From a virus: DNA of 35,573 bases. The translations under genes were made by a program, and so were the position numbers. The notes beneath the pieces were generated by a model, which was given only the letters and a program-made list of their open reading frames with translations, did no database searches and had not been told where the DNA came from. Shown piece by piece: positions 21,755 through 30,753 of the stretch (within the stretch, counting starts at the first letter, position 1; every line of letters begins with the position of its first letter). The stretch covers positions 1 to 35,573 of the IMG/VR virus record IMGVR_UViG_3300023115_000056. The stretch is one strand, 5' to 3'.

Positions 21755-22465
21755 TTAAAATCTATATGAAGCTCCAGATAACTTATGTCCTCCTAATTCA
21801 GGAGTTACACTATTACTGTTATAGTCACCTTGAAAGGAGTTAAAATCATTAAAATAATTTGTTGGTAATTTCATTGAATCACCTAAAAATCCTGCAAATA
21901 ATTTTTCAAAGAATCCTCTATTATCTGGATATTGAACTGTGTCTGTTGATAAGGCTGAAGTCCAATACTTATATTGTAATGTAACGTTTAATTTCATAAC
22001 ATCACGATTTGACGCATCTAATTGAATAGGACCAATATCTTTCAAATACGCTTCATGTAATGTAACCATATATCTTGTATTATCATATATATCAAAGATA
22101 GTTATAGTAACATCTCTAGTATAATCTACATAATATCCTGTTTCTCTACTGTATGTATCTATGATTGAACCTTGCCAATCATCAAATAATCTTTTAACAT
22201 GCATTGAGTTATCAACATAAAATGTCATTGATACTGGTTGAAATAGTTTTTCATATGGCATTTCTCTTACTTCACCATATGTTAATGCAGGACTGGTACC
22301 AATTGTTACTCCCGGCATAGAAACTGAATCACAGAATAATAATACTTTTTGTAAATCGACTGCACTACTCATACCAGGTGGCGAAGGTATATTAACCATA
22401 TACCTATTATTACGCATTAATCCTTCGCTTTTTATCTGTGCTATAAAGTCATTTAACTTTGCCAT
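21755..22465 (-). CDS. 54: gp54-like baseplate-tail tube initiator
   Basis: 236 residues. The start, LNDFIAQIKSEGLMRNNRYM, and the following FCDSVSMPGVTI, YGEVREMPYEKLFQPVSMTF, HVKRLFDDWQGSII, YVDYTRDVTITIFD, EAYLKDIGPIQLD and LNVTLQYKYW follow the tail-tube fold shared by T4 gp19, gp48 and gp54 (T4 gp54: RNNMFSCVF, KMPENRLSY, PLVISFRMD, TFDVTFAYRV). It would form the first ring on the baseplate from which the tube grows. Shorter than T4 gp54 (320); a tail tube-like paralogue is the alternative. AAGAGG ribosome site. Confidence 0.72.
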   Translation of the reverse strand: MAKLNDFIAQIKSEGLMRNNRYMVNIPSPPGMSSAVDLQKVLLFCDSVSMPGVTIGTSPALTYGEVREMPYEKLFQPVSMTFYVDNSMHVKRLFDDWQGSIIDTYSRETGYYVDYTRDVTITIFDIYDNTRYMVTLHEAYLKDIGPIQLDASNRDVMKLNVTLQYKYWTSALSTDTVQYPDNRGFFEKLFAGFLGDSMKLPTNYFNDFNSFQGDYNSNSVTPELGGHKLSGASYRF

Positions 22466-22466
22466 A

Positions 22467-23042
22467 TTAACCTCTTAATGAGTCTTGCCAGACTTTTTGT
22501 TTGTTTGATCCAACAAATTGTTCAACCGGTAATAACATTGCGGTTGCCCAATCATTTGCAGGAATTAATTTTAATTGTGTTTTTACATGATTTGCAAGAT
22601 ACTTCTTAACACAAGGCTGTGCTAGTTTATATCGTGAAACTCCGTCAATAAGACTCCAAGAATATTTTAATCGAGTGGTTTCATCCATGCTTTTATTACT
22701 TGCAAAATCCATTAATCTTTGTAATAGCATTACTCTCATTTGATATGGCAAATAATGCATATTTAAACCTGTAAATCCTGTAGAATCCTTTGAAAAAGGA
22801 AAAACTAAAGGAAACATATCATAATACGGTAAAGTTTCTTTATGTTTTGGATCATATAGAAACATATATAACTTACCCGGCATAGGTCTAGATGTCAATT
22901 CTCCACCTCTCATAACTTTTTGAGGAGTTGGTTGCTGAGTACCTAGTAATCTAGCCTGTTGTTGAAACCAATTACGTGATTTTTTAGCCGCAGAAGCTAA
23001 ATCGTATTGATTTTTACTAAAAATGTCTTTTAAATCTGCCAT
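22467..23042 (-). CDS. Conserved T4-like virion assembly protein
   Basis: 191 residues from the ATG at 23042 (the frame extends to 23069, but MADLKDIF is the likely start). After a basic helical N-terminus come MPGKLYMFLYDPKHKETLPY, YDMFPLVFPFSKDSTGFTGL, NMHYLPYQMRVMLLQRLMDF and ANDWATAMLLPVEQFVG. The DPK..TLPYYD.FPLVFPF block is widely conserved in T4-like marine phages next to gp4, from memory, but I cannot give a T4 gene number. Late octamer TATAAATA lies exactly 5 nt before the ATG and there is no ribosome site, predicting a leaderless mRNA. Confidence 0.7.
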   Translation of the reverse strand: MADLKDIFSKNQYDLASAAKKSRNWFQQQARLLGTQQPTPQKVMRGGELTSRPMPGKLYMFLYDPKHKETLPYYDMFPLVFPFSKDSTGFTGLNMHYLPYQMRVMLLQRLMDFASNKSMDETTRLKYSWSLIDGVSRYKLAQPCVKKYLANHVKTQLKLIPANDWATAMLLPVEQFVGSNKQKVWQDSLRG

Positions 23043-23047
23043 AATAT

Positions 23048-23055
23048 TATTTATA
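23048..23055 (-). promoter_or_regulatory. T4-type late promoter on the - strand (leaderless)
   Basis: Reads TATAAATA on the - strand, 5 nt before the ATG at 23042, so the predicted transcript starts at the A of the ATG. The arrangement TATAAATAATATTATGG is nearly identical to that before gp25 on the + strand. Confidence 0.6.
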
Positions 23056-23058
23056 TGC

Positions 23059-23493
23059 TTATATACCAAGTTCTCGTTCTGTTATTATTTTAAATTCATA
23101 CCCTCGGTCTTTACACCATTCCTCTGCAGCCTTCCATTTTGATTGATTTTTAACAAATGTTAAGGATTCAGTAATAAATCGTTTAGTTTTGCGGCCAGGA
23201 TACTCAGGAGGTTTAGTTTGAGCGTGTGGTTTAATTTCTACGATATAAGTCTTAATAGAACCATCAGTTTGTTTCACTTTTATCCTAAAATCTACAAAAT
23301 AACGATGTATTCTATTATCTGTGTGACACCGATAAGGTATAATTGTTTCTTCTGATGACCATTTAACGATTGCAGGGTTACGATCACACCATAAGGCGAA
23401 ACGAGTTTCCCAACTTGATCTCATAATAATACTTGTTGGGTCACCTTCGTACTTCTCAGGATAAATTGGTTTGTAACGTCTTTTATGATACAT
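23059..23493 (-). CDS. 4: Head completion protein gp4
   Basis: 144 residues (T4 gp4: ~150). T4 pattern is clear: YPEKYEGDPTSIIMRSSWET (T4: ISKYRGDPKKITYRSNWEK), FALWCDRNPAIVKWSSEETI, IPYRC, HRYFVDFRIK, YIVEIKPHAQTKPP and TKRFITESLTFVKNQSKWKA, ending RGYEFKIITEREL. The fold is nuclease-like (E..IPY, D, EIKP). In T4 it is needed to finish and stabilise filled heads before tail joining. AAGGA sits close to the ATG. An AATAAATA late-like element overlaps the opposite-strand gp48 promoter. Confidence 0.88.
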   Translation of the reverse strand: MYHKRRYKPIYPEKYEGDPTSIIMRSSWETRFALWCDRNPAIVKWSSEETIIPYRCHTDNRIHRYFVDFRIKVKQTDGSIKTYIVEIKPHAQTKPPEYPGRKTKRFITESLTFVKNQSKWKAAEEWCKDRGYEFKIITERELGI

Positions 23494-23501
23494 ATTCCTT
23501 A

Positions 23502-23509
23502 TATTTATT
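23502..23509 (-). promoter_or_regulatory. Late-like element AATAAATA before gp4
   Basis: A one-mismatch late octamer on the - strand, giving a predicted start about 3 nt before the gp4 ATG. It shares one base with the + strand late promoter at 23509, so the 48-nt gap 23494-23541 would act as a divergent late promoter region. Confidence 0.4.
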
Positions 23510-23516
23510 ATAAATA
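23509..23516 (+). promoter_or_regulatory. T4-type late promoter before gp48
   Basis: A perfect TATAAATA on the + strand. The predicted start near 23522 leaves a 20-nt leader with AGGAAA before the ATG at 23542, a conventional late promoter for the 48-53-27-5 block. Confidence 0.7.
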
Positions 23517-23541
23517 ATATAAAGACTTTTTAGGAAATAGA

Positions 23542-24741
23542 ATGGCATTACAAGATATTGGAAAAAAGGCAAAAGATGTTGCTAGCTCTGTAGGAAAGAA
23601 TGTTTCTGAAACGTGGAAAGAAGCAAGAAAAAACGCATCAGACTCTACATCTACGCCATTATATGATTTACAAAATACACAATCAACTTATGATAACAAG
23701 TATGAAGTAAGCAATCATTCATATCCAGAAGATATTGAAGGCCATAGTGATGAATATGGTCATAACTATGTTGTATTCTATATTAATGTTTCTGAAGATT
23801 CTAGATTAGTAAAAGACGCAGATAGAAATAATGAAAAGCTTTTTGTTGAAGATGTTCCACCAAGAATTGTTTCTGAATCTACCGCACAAGTTCAAAGAGG
23901 AACTGCTGGGCAAGCAGACGCATATGCTATAGCACCTGCTGCAGCAAAAGGTATAGCAGGTTCTGGATTACTTAAAGTATTAACAGGAAGTGGTGAAGTG
24001 AGTGCTGCTACACTAGGTCTTACAGCAGTTGGCACTGGAGCTGTTGCACTTTCTGCATCAAATTTCCAGAATAAAACACGCAGATTAAAAACAGCAATTA
24101 AATTGCATATGCCTAATCAATTAAATATTAGATATAGCGCAAACTATCAAGAAGAAGAAGTTTTAGATGATGCATTAATAGGCACATTAGGCCAAGCTGG
24201 AGCTGGAATGTTATTTGGTGCTGAAAATGAAGCTAAAGATACGCAAGACAAGGAACTAACAAATAAATTTGCATCAGGTATTGCTGCATTTGCATTGCAA
24301 AAAGATATGCCCGGTGGTAAAATGCTACAACGATTAGGAAGAATTGCACCTAACCCTCGTAAAGAACAATTATTTAAAAGTGTAGATGTTAGAACATTTC
24401 AAATTGATTATCAATTTTTTCCACGTTCACCTACAGAAATGAAGAATGTCCAAAATATTATATATCAATTAAAATTTCATATGCACCCAGAATATAAAGA
24501 TGCAAATGCGTTTTTGTATGTTTATCCTTCTGAATTTGATGTTGTTTATTATCATGGTAATCAAGAAAATCCTAATATTCATAAACATACGTCTTGTGTA
24601 TTAACAGAACTGAATGTTAATTACACACCTCAAGGAAGATTTAATTCATTCCCTGGCGGTGCACCGACTCAAGTTAATGTTGTTATGACATTTAGAGAAC
24701 TTCTACCACTTACAAAAGAAACAATTAAAGGTGGCTTATAA
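23542..24741 (+). CDS. 48: Baseplate tail tube cap gp48
   Basis: 399 residues (T4 gp48: 364). N-terminal helix (DIGKKAKDVASSVGKNV), then YGHNYVVFYINVSEDSRLV, a Gly/Ala-rich hydrophobic insert (~130-170), IKLHMPNQLNIRYSANYQEE, VDVRTFQIDYQFFPRSPTEM, IIYQLKFHMHPEYKD, VYPSEFDVVYYH, SCVLTELNVNYTPQGRFNSF and QVNVVMTFRELLPLTKE, the tube-fold signature of gp48. It caps the baseplate hub under the tail tube with gp54. Ends in a TAATG overlap with gene 53. Confidence 0.85.
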   Translation: MALQDIGKKAKDVASSVGKNVSETWKEARKNASDSTSTPLYDLQNTQSTYDNKYEVSNHSYPEDIEGHSDEYGHNYVVFYINVSEDSRLVKDADRNNEKLFVEDVPPRIVSESTAQVQRGTAGQADAYAIAPAAAKGIAGSGLLKVLTGSGEVSAATLGLTAVGTGAVALSASNFQNKTRRLKTAIKLHMPNQLNIRYSANYQEEEVLDDALIGTLGQAGAGMLFGAENEAKDTQDKELTNKFASGIAAFALQKDMPGGKMLQRLGRIAPNPRKEQLFKSVDVRTFQIDYQFFPRSPTEMKNVQNIIYQLKFHMHPEYKDANAFLYVYPSEFDVVYYHGNQENPNIHKHTSCVLTELNVNYTPQGRFNSFPGGAPTQVNVVMTFRELLPLTKETIKGGL

Positions 24742-25235
24742 TGTATTTTAAAAAGTTTCCAAAATTTTTATATGATTTTAAAATAAATGGTGAGGATAAA
24801 TATTTTTTAGTAAAAGATATTACACAGAATGTACGTGTAAGAAAAGAAATACTTGAAAATATTACGTTATATGATGAATATGATATTAGAGATGGTGAAA
24901 CACCAGAAATTATAGCAGAAAAAGTTTATGGTTCAGCAACATATCATTGGGTTATAATGTTATGTAATCAACGTTACGATTATATTAATGACTTTCCTTT
25001 ATCATCATATAACTTAGAGCAACATATTACTGAAAAATATGGAGCAGGAAATGAATATAATATTCACCATTATATTGATTCAAATGGAAACATAGTAGAT
25101 TCTTCAAATGCTGAAGCAACTTCTGTTTCTAACTATGATTATGAAACTTCAGAAAATGAAAAGAAAAGAAGAATTAAATTAATTGCTCCAGAATTATTAC
25201 AAACAATTCTAAAGAATTTTAAAGATAGTATATAA
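24741..25235 (+). CDS. 53: Baseplate wedge protein gp53
   Basis: 164 residues (T4 gp53: 196). Start YFKKFPKFLYDF, then VRVRKEILENITLYDEYDIR, GETPEIIAEKVYGSATYHWV and IMLCNQRYDYINDFPLSSYN: the LysM-like pattern 'DGETPE.IA...YG....HW' is typical of gp53. It joins the baseplate wedges to each other. Overlaps gene 48 and the gp27 gene by one base each (TAATG), so all three are translationally coupled. Confidence 0.9.
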   Translation: MYFKKFPKFLYDFKINGEDKYFLVKDITQNVRVRKEILENITLYDEYDIRDGETPEIIAEKVYGSATYHWVIMLCNQRYDYINDFPLSSYNLEQHITEKYGAGNEYNIHHYIDSNGNIVDSSNAEATSVSNYDYETSENEKKRRIKLIAPELLQTILKNFKDSI

Positions 25236-26521
25236 TGAAAAATGATGAAGTAATACGCTTTGCCGGCGATATTAACATTGACAAAGCTGAAATTATCACC
25301 GCAAAAGGCTTTTCACAAGATGTCAAAAACCAAGTAATGGCGATTGAATTTTATGAAGATATGTTTGCTCCATTCATATCTGGAATTGCTGTTATTCGAG
25401 AAACCTTAGATTACACAAACCTTTTCCCACTTATCGGTGAGGAATATATTACCTTTACGCTTAGAACTCCTTCATTTGAAGATAAAGGCATGATTATTGA
25501 TGAGCAGTTTGTTATTACTAAAGTTAAAAATAGAACAAAGGCTGGCGAAAGAAATTTATTATATGAAATCCATTTTATGTCAAGAGAAGCATTAGTTGAT
25601 GTAAACAAAAAGGTAAGTAAAGCTTTTGAAGGAAAAATTACAGATCTTGCTCAAAGTTTTATTAAAGATAAACTACATGGTTTAGAATCTAATAAAGATG
25701 TTTATTTTGATGAATCAGCAAATGGAACTAAGTATATTTCTAACTATTGGTCACCAGTAACAAATCTAAATTATCTTTCTCAACTTGCAAAAAATACAAT
25801 TGATGCATCAGATTATTTATTTTTTGAAAATAGAAGAGGTTTTAACTTTTTATCAATATCAACATTATATGGTGGTAGCGTTAAACAAAACTTTATTTCT
25901 GATGGATATTTCAGAAAAGTCAATAAAGATGGTTCTGCAACTCGAGACGTGTTTGAAGAATATAGAAGAATTACTAGTATAGATGTTCCAGTATTGTATG
26001 ATTATATTGATCGTGCAAAATCAGGTATGATGGGATCTAGACAGATTAAACATGATCTAGTAACTAAAAAGTACACAGTTAAAAACTTTGATATGTTAGA
26101 TGATTATGATAATTTTCCTCATTTAAATAATTTTCCTCCGGTTTCATCAAACAGTATAAGAAGATCTGTACAAAAATTATTTAATTCAAAATCACATTAC
26201 GGAACATTTAATGGTTATAAAGATGTAACTGCTAGTAGAAGTATACAACAAAGAATATCACAAATTAATTTAGCACAACTAAATAAAGTTCAGATCACTG
26301 TACCAGGAAGAACAGACTATACTGTTGGAGATAAAGTATATTTAGAATTAACAAAAAATGCTCCTATAAAAATGAAAGATGATGAAGATGAAACTATAGA
26401 TAAGATTTTATCTGGAAATTATATTATAAGCTCATTAAATCATTTTATTACAAGAGAAAATCATGAATGTGTAATGGAACTTATTAAAGATTCCTATTTG
26501 TTAGATTTGGATAAAGAATAA
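25235..26521 (+). CDS. 27: Baseplate hub protein gp27
   Basis: 428 residues (T4 gp27: 391). N-terminal beta domain with RFAGDINIDKAEIITAKG, VMAIEFYEDMFAPFISGIAV; middle with NYWSPVTNLNYLSQLAKNTI and DYLFFENRRGFNFLSISTLY; C-terminal VQITVPGRTDYTVGDKVYLE and NYIISSLNHFITRENHECVM, as in hub proteins of contractile tails (gp27/GpD type). It forms the trimeric torus of the hub that binds the gp5 spike. Next gene is gp5, the usual order. No ribosome site of note; coupled to gene 53. Confidence 0.85.
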   Translation: MKNDEVIRFAGDINIDKAEIITAKGFSQDVKNQVMAIEFYEDMFAPFISGIAVIRETLDYTNLFPLIGEEYITFTLRTPSFEDKGMIIDEQFVITKVKNRTKAGERNLLYEIHFMSREALVDVNKKVSKAFEGKITDLAQSFIKDKLHGLESNKDVYFDESANGTKYISNYWSPVTNLNYLSQLAKNTIDASDYLFFENRRGFNFLSISTLYGGSVKQNFISDGYFRKVNKDGSATRDVFEEYRRITSIDVPVLYDYIDRAKSGMMGSRQIKHDLVTKKYTVKNFDMLDDYDNFPHLNNFPPVSSNSIRRSVQKLFNSKSHYGTFNGYKDVTASRSIQQRISQINLAQLNKVQITVPGRTDYTVGDKVYLELTKNAPIKMKDDEDETIDKILSGNYIISSLNHFITRENHECVMELIKDSYLLDLDKE

Positions 26522-26523
26522 TT

Positions 26524-28761
26524 ATGATGAAATTATATACAGGCGTTGTTGAAAATAGACAAGATCCTTTTAAACTAGGACGGTGTCAAGTACGTGTTGT
26601 TGGTTTACATACACATGATAAAACTTACATTAAAACAGAAGATTTGCCTTGGGCATATCCTTTACAACCAGTTACATCAGCAGGAATTTCTGGAATAGGA
26701 CATTCTCCATTAGGTCCAGTTGAAGGATCTTGGGTTATTGTTATGTTCAGAGATCAATATGAACAACAACCTATTATTGTTGGTACAATTGGCGGTATAC
26801 CTCAAGAAGATGGTGCAATAGATGATGATGATACTGAAATGATTCTTAAGGAAGATGGTTATCTTCCAGGAACAGATGAACAAACTCTGTCAACAAAAAA
26901 GGGTGATCTTTTTAAAAATACATCAGGTCCACTAGCAGAAGAATCAACTGGTTTAGCAGCAGCATCCTCATTTACTACTTCTTCACAAACTGCAAATGAA
27001 TTAACAGGCTCAGTTTCTTATCAAGACGTTAAACTTGCAGCTGCAGAAGCAAAAGTAAAAAGCCAAGTTAAATCTGACATAACGCAATCAATGTTTGATT
27101 CTCTTGTTTCATTAGAATATAATAAAGCAGGAGCATTAGATAGTTCATCGATTGTATCAGATCTTAATAATAATGATTATCTTGCTGCAGCAACTGGATT
27201 TGCTGAAGAAGCAAAAGTTAATGGTGAAATTGATCAAGGTGAATTAAGAAAACGCCTAGCAGAGAAAGATAAGTTTATTGCTGAGGGCATTCCAGGGCCC
27301 ACAGGTGATCTTGTTCCAGTTAAAGCAGCTATACCTACAGTCGATTCTAGTACAACTGCGTCAGGTCAATTAGATAATGGCCTTAAAATGGTATTTGGGT
27401 TTAGAGATCCTAATGGCAAATATCCTCTTTATAAATTTGAACCAGATACAAATAAACTTGCAAGACATGAAGATATAAAGAAAACAATTGTTCGTAAGAA
27501 AGAATTAACAAGAACAAAAGGCGTAGTAACTGCATTTAATGTAACATGGGATCAATCACCTATACCATACAATGCAACATACCCATATAACCATGTTTAT
27601 CAATCAGAATCTGGTCATGTATTCGAATTTGATGATACAAAACATTCAGAACGTATTCATCTCTATCATACAAAAGGTACATTCTTTGAGATAGATTCAA
27701 ATGGCACTAAAGTAGAAAAGATTGTTGGTGATAACTATGAAATACTAGAACGTAACGATTATGTTTATGTTAAAGGTTCAGGTAATATTACTATCGATGG
27801 TAATTGGAATGTTAAAGTTAATAATGATACAAATATTGAAGTTATGGGTAATGCTAAAACGCATGTTCATGGTAGCATGGAAACATCAGTACTTGGTTCA
27901 TATAAAGTTAAAGCCGCAAGTATTAATTTAGAAGCACATGGCGGTAACGTTGATATGACAGCGTCAGGTAATATTGCAGGTGATGCAACACGTATTGACT
28001 TTAACAGTGGAGTTGCGGTATCTTCAGGATTAACAACACCATTAGCATATGATCCAGTTATGCCATCATTTAAAGAATTACAAGTGATTACTCGAGGTGT
28101 AGAAGCTGCTGCTCACTATGAAACACCAGAAGAAGGTGATCCTACTGCATACATTGCTAAACGTATTAATGAAGGTACATTAGATCCAGAACAACAAAAT
28201 TATGGTACTACACAAAAAACATGTGCAGTTACAAGAAATAGTGTTACAGCACTGCCTCAATCATGTGCCATTATTAATGGCCTTGAAAAGTTTACACCAG
28301 ATTTATATTTAACTAAGCACTTTACATTAAGTGCATTAACAAAGAATGGTTCACGTATGCCTAAACCTCAACAAGGTTTAACAGAAAATGAAATCGTATG
28401 TAATCTAAAAGGCTTATGTGAAAACGTATTAGAACCACTTGCTGAATTATATCCTAATATGGTCATTACATCTGGCTTTAGAAGACCGGGCGATGTAAGA
28501 GGATCAAGTGCTACATCACAACATTATCTAGGTCAAGCTGCAGATATCGTCATACCAGGATTTAGTAGAGAACAACACTATGAAGCAGCATGTCAATTAG
28601 CTAAAATGGTACCGTATGACCAAATACTTTTAGAATATTCTGGTAAAAATACTGTATGGATTCATGTATCATTTAAATATACAGCAAATCGATTTAATGC
28701 ATTTACAATGAGGGATCACAAACGCGTTTCAAGTAATGGACAGTTTGTATTAATTACGTAA
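26524..28761 (+). CDS. 5: gp5-like baseplate spike with degenerate lysozyme and M15 peptidase domains
   Basis: 745 residues. Residues 1-95: gp5 OB fold (YTGVVENRQDPFKLGRCQVR, GSWVIVMFRDQYEQQPIIVG). Residues ~175-255 look like only the C-terminal lobe of a GH24 lysozyme (ITQSMFDSLVSLEYNKAG, NNNDYLAAATGF, GELRKRLAEKDKF); the catalytic N-lobe is missing. Residues ~320-500: gp5 C-terminal domain and triple beta-helix (GSGNITIDGNWNVKVNNDTN, HVHGSMETSVLGSYKVKAAS). Residues ~590-745: peptidase M15-type domain with SGFRRPGDVRG, SQHYLGQAADI and WIHVSFKY giving His/Asp/His zinc ligands. The enzyme that opens peptidoglycan at injection thus appears to be a peptidase at the C-terminus. Confidence 0.88.
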   Translation: MMKLYTGVVENRQDPFKLGRCQVRVVGLHTHDKTYIKTEDLPWAYPLQPVTSAGISGIGHSPLGPVEGSWVIVMFRDQYEQQPIIVGTIGGIPQEDGAIDDDDTEMILKEDGYLPGTDEQTLSTKKGDLFKNTSGPLAEESTGLAAASSFTTSSQTANELTGSVSYQDVKLAAAEAKVKSQVKSDITQSMFDSLVSLEYNKAGALDSSSIVSDLNNNDYLAAATGFAEEAKVNGEIDQGELRKRLAEKDKFIAEGIPGPTGDLVPVKAAIPTVDSSTTASGQLDNGLKMVFGFRDPNGKYPLYKFEPDTNKLARHEDIKKTIVRKKELTRTKGVVTAFNVTWDQSPIPYNATYPYNHVYQSESGHVFEFDDTKHSERIHLYHTKGTFFEIDSNGTKVEKIVGDNYEILERNDYVYVKGSGNITIDGNWNVKVNNDTNIEVMGNAKTHVHGSMETSVLGSYKVKAASINLEAHGGNVDMTASGNIAGDATRIDFNSGVAVSSGLTTPLAYDPVMPSFKELQVITRGVEAAAHYETPEEGDPTAYIAKRINEGTLDPEQQNYGTTQKTCAVTRNSVTALPQSCAIINGLEKFTPDLYLTKHFTLSALTKNGSRMPKPQQGLTENEIVCNLKGLCENVLEPLAELYPNMVITSGFRRPGDVRGSSATSQHYLGQAADIVIPGFSREQHYEAACQLAKMVPYDQILLEYSGKNTVWIHVSFKYTANRFNAFTMRDHKRVSSNGQFVLIT

Positions 28762-29267
28762 TGGCTTGGTCACCGTTATCTTCATTATTAGGCAGCATTA
28801 ATGAAAGAGAATTATTTAATTATAATATTACTTATTATAATGAATTAACATCTGAATTTGAGCCAGTTACAATAACTGCTTCAACACCAGACAGCGGTGT
28901 TACAGTATCAAGCAATACAATTAGTGGTCAATTTCTTGATGCATTTGATGAATTAATACAATACAGAACAAAACAAGATACTTTTGTAGAAGTATATGAT
29001 TGGGCAGAAATAAACCGAAATGAATTATATGGTGTATATTATTTTAGAGCTGATACAACATTAGTTAGAACATATACATACACCGCAACATCTACTACAT
29101 CAAGTCAAACATATACAATTGATGTAGAAAATGATTGGGATTATAATAAGTTAAAACTATTACAATACGTTAATCCATCTGGATTAATAGTAACATGGAA
29201 AAATAATTCTAATACTATTTTGCCATGGAATAATGACAATAATGAAACTGTAGGGTGGGAAACATGA
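28761..29267 (+). CDS. Hypothetical tail/baseplate protein
   Basis: 168 residues beginning in a TAATG overlap with gp5. Mostly beta: YNITYYNELTSEFEPVTITA, then Thr-rich strands (TYTYTATSTTSSQTYTID) and a Trp/Asn-rich end (VTWKNNSNTILPWNNDNN). No domain recognised. Position between gp5 and fibre genes with overlaps on both sides suggests a virion part, perhaps a fibre connector. Confidence 0.7.
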   Translation: MAWSPLSSLLGSINERELFNYNITYYNELTSEFEPVTITASTPDSGVTVSSNTISGQFLDAFDELIQYRTKQDTFVEVYDWAEINRNELYGVYYFRADTTLVRTYTYTATSTTSSQTYTIDVENDWDYNKLKLLQYVNPSGLIVTWKNNSNTILPWNNDNNETVGWET

Positions 29268-29821
29268 GTGTACCAAATACTTTTGCTGCAAGAACTGGTT
29301 CAATACCTCTTGCAGATTTAGATGAAAATTTTACAAGTTTAGACACAAATAAACTAGACAAAACTGGTAGTGCAACATTATCAGGAAATTTAACTATTAC
29401 TGGTGATTTAACTGTTAATGGAACTCAAAATATTATTAATACAACTGATTTAGCAGTTGAAGATAATATGATTTATTTAAATAGTGAATCAACAGTGGCA
29501 AACCCAGATTTTGGTATTGCTGGTAATTATAATGATGGTACATATCAACATGCAGGTTTATTTAGAGATGCCAGTGATGGATATTGGAAATTTTATGATA
29601 GCTATACTCCAGAACCAGATGCATCTGCATTTATTGATACAACGCATACATCGTATAGTTCAGCACCATTACAAGTATCAACTGTTAAATTAAATAATTG
29701 GACAATTACAGAATCAGGCGGTGTACTATATTTTGCTACAGGTGGTACAAATAAAATGAAACTAGATGCTTCAGGAAATTTAACTGTAACTGGTGATGTG
29801 ACTGCATTTGGAACTGTTTAA
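29264..29821 (+). CDS. Tail fibre/structural protein with repeat-type beta strands
   Basis: 185 residues from the ATG at 29264 (ATGA overlap with the previous stop; GGGTGGG upstream). N-terminus SVPNTFAARTGSIPLADLDE, NFTSLDTNKL, then ATLSGNLTITGDLTVNGTQN, a motif repeated at the C-terminus as ASGNLTVTGDVTAFGT. The centre has LAVEDNMIYLNSES, PDFGIAGNYNDGTYQHAGLF and DGYWKFYDS, a block shared by fibre proteins of marine T4-like phages. Likely a fibre or baseplate-attached spike subunit. Confidence 0.78.
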   Translation: MSVPNTFAARTGSIPLADLDENFTSLDTNKLDKTGSATLSGNLTITGDLTVNGTQNIINTTDLAVEDNMIYLNSESTVANPDFGIAGNYNDGTYQHAGLFRDASDGYWKFYDSYTPEPDASAFIDTTHTSYSSAPLQVSTVKLNNWTITESGGVLYFATGGTNKMKLDASGNLTVTGDVTAFGTV

Positions 29822-30753
29822 TGGCTTTACAATCTTCAGGTCAAATATCATTAAAGAATATTGCTGACGAATTTGGAGATGCTGCACCTCATTCAATGAG
29901 TGAATTTTACAGTGCTGCTGCTGGAGTTCCTGCATCAGGACAAATTAAACATAGCAATTTTTATGGTAAAGCTTCTACTAAATCAGTATCAATTACTGTA
30001 TATGGTGCTAGTGGTGGATCAAATGGAGGAAACGATGCAGGTGGCCAAGGCGGTACTGTCGTATGGAATGGAACAATGTCACCTGGTACTGTGCTAACTA
30101 TGTATGTTGCTCGAGCAGGAACAAACGGAAATAATCAGGGTAGAGCTGGCGGTGGAGGCGGAGGAGCTTCTGCTGTATTAATTGGTAGCACTTTAATTGC
30201 TATTGGCGGTGGAGGCGGAGGAGCTGGCGCAGACGGAATAAATAATGCATCAACATATGGTGGCGCTGGGGGTGCTGATACTGGACAAAGTGGCGGAAAT
30301 AACTTAAATCACGTTGGAGCCGCGTATGGTGGCGGTGGAGGTACACAAAGCGGTGTGGGTGGCGGTGGTTCAGGTTCACGAGGAACAGGTAATTCTGGCT
30401 CTGGAAGAAATGGTGGTAATGGTATATTTTCAGGTAATAATGGAACATTTGCAGGCGGTTGGGGATATGGTACTGGTGGTAATGGTTATTTAGATCTTGG
30501 TGATGGAGGATCTGGAGGGGGTGGTGCTGGATACTTTGGTGCAGGATCAGGTGGTAGAAATGCTTCAGGAGCAGGCGGCGGAGGAGGTTCTAATTATAGA
30601 AGGACTTCAAGTATGCCAACCGGAGTAACATATATATCATCTACTACAACACGAGGTGGTAGAAGCGGAAATGGGCAAATTATAGTTACTGTTGATGGTG
30701 TATCAACAACATATAATTACGTATCAAATACAACACAAACGAGAACAATTTAA
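29821..30753 (+). CDS. Glycine-rich tail fibre adhesin
   Basis: 310 residues. N-terminal ~50 residues (MALQSSGQISLKNIADEFGD, PHSMSEFYSA, GQIKHSNFYGK) form the attachment motif found at the start of many marine phage tail proteins. Residues ~55-310 are very rich in Gly with many runs (GGGGGGAS, IAIGGGGGGAGADG, GGGGTQSG), resembling the polyglycine receptor-binding tips of T-even gp38 adhesins (e.g. phage S16) and other Gly-rich host-recognition proteins. Probable receptor-binding protein. It overlaps both neighbours by one base. The high G content of the Gly codons makes this the most GC-rich gene in the block. Confidence 0.75.
   Translation: MALQSSGQISLKNIADEFGDAAPHSMSEFYSAAAGVPASGQIKHSNFYGKASTKSVSITVYGASGGSNGGNDAGGQGGTVVWNGTMSPGTVLTMYVARAGTNGNNQGRAGGGGGGASAVLIGSTLIAIGGGGGGAGADGINNASTYGGAGGADTGQSGGNNLNHVGAAYGGGGGTQSGVGGGGSGSRGTGNSGSGRNGGNGIFSGNNGTFAGGWGYGTGGNGYLDLGDGGSGGGGAGYFGAGSGGRNASGAGGGGGSNYRRTSSMPTGVTYISSTTTRGGRSGNGQIIVTVDGVSTTYNYVSNTTQTRTI

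Noticed and set aside
30200-30448. A His/Tyr-rich - strand frame opposite the Gly-rich adhesin
   Set aside because: It is the reverse of glycine codon runs and has no ribosome site or plausible fold.
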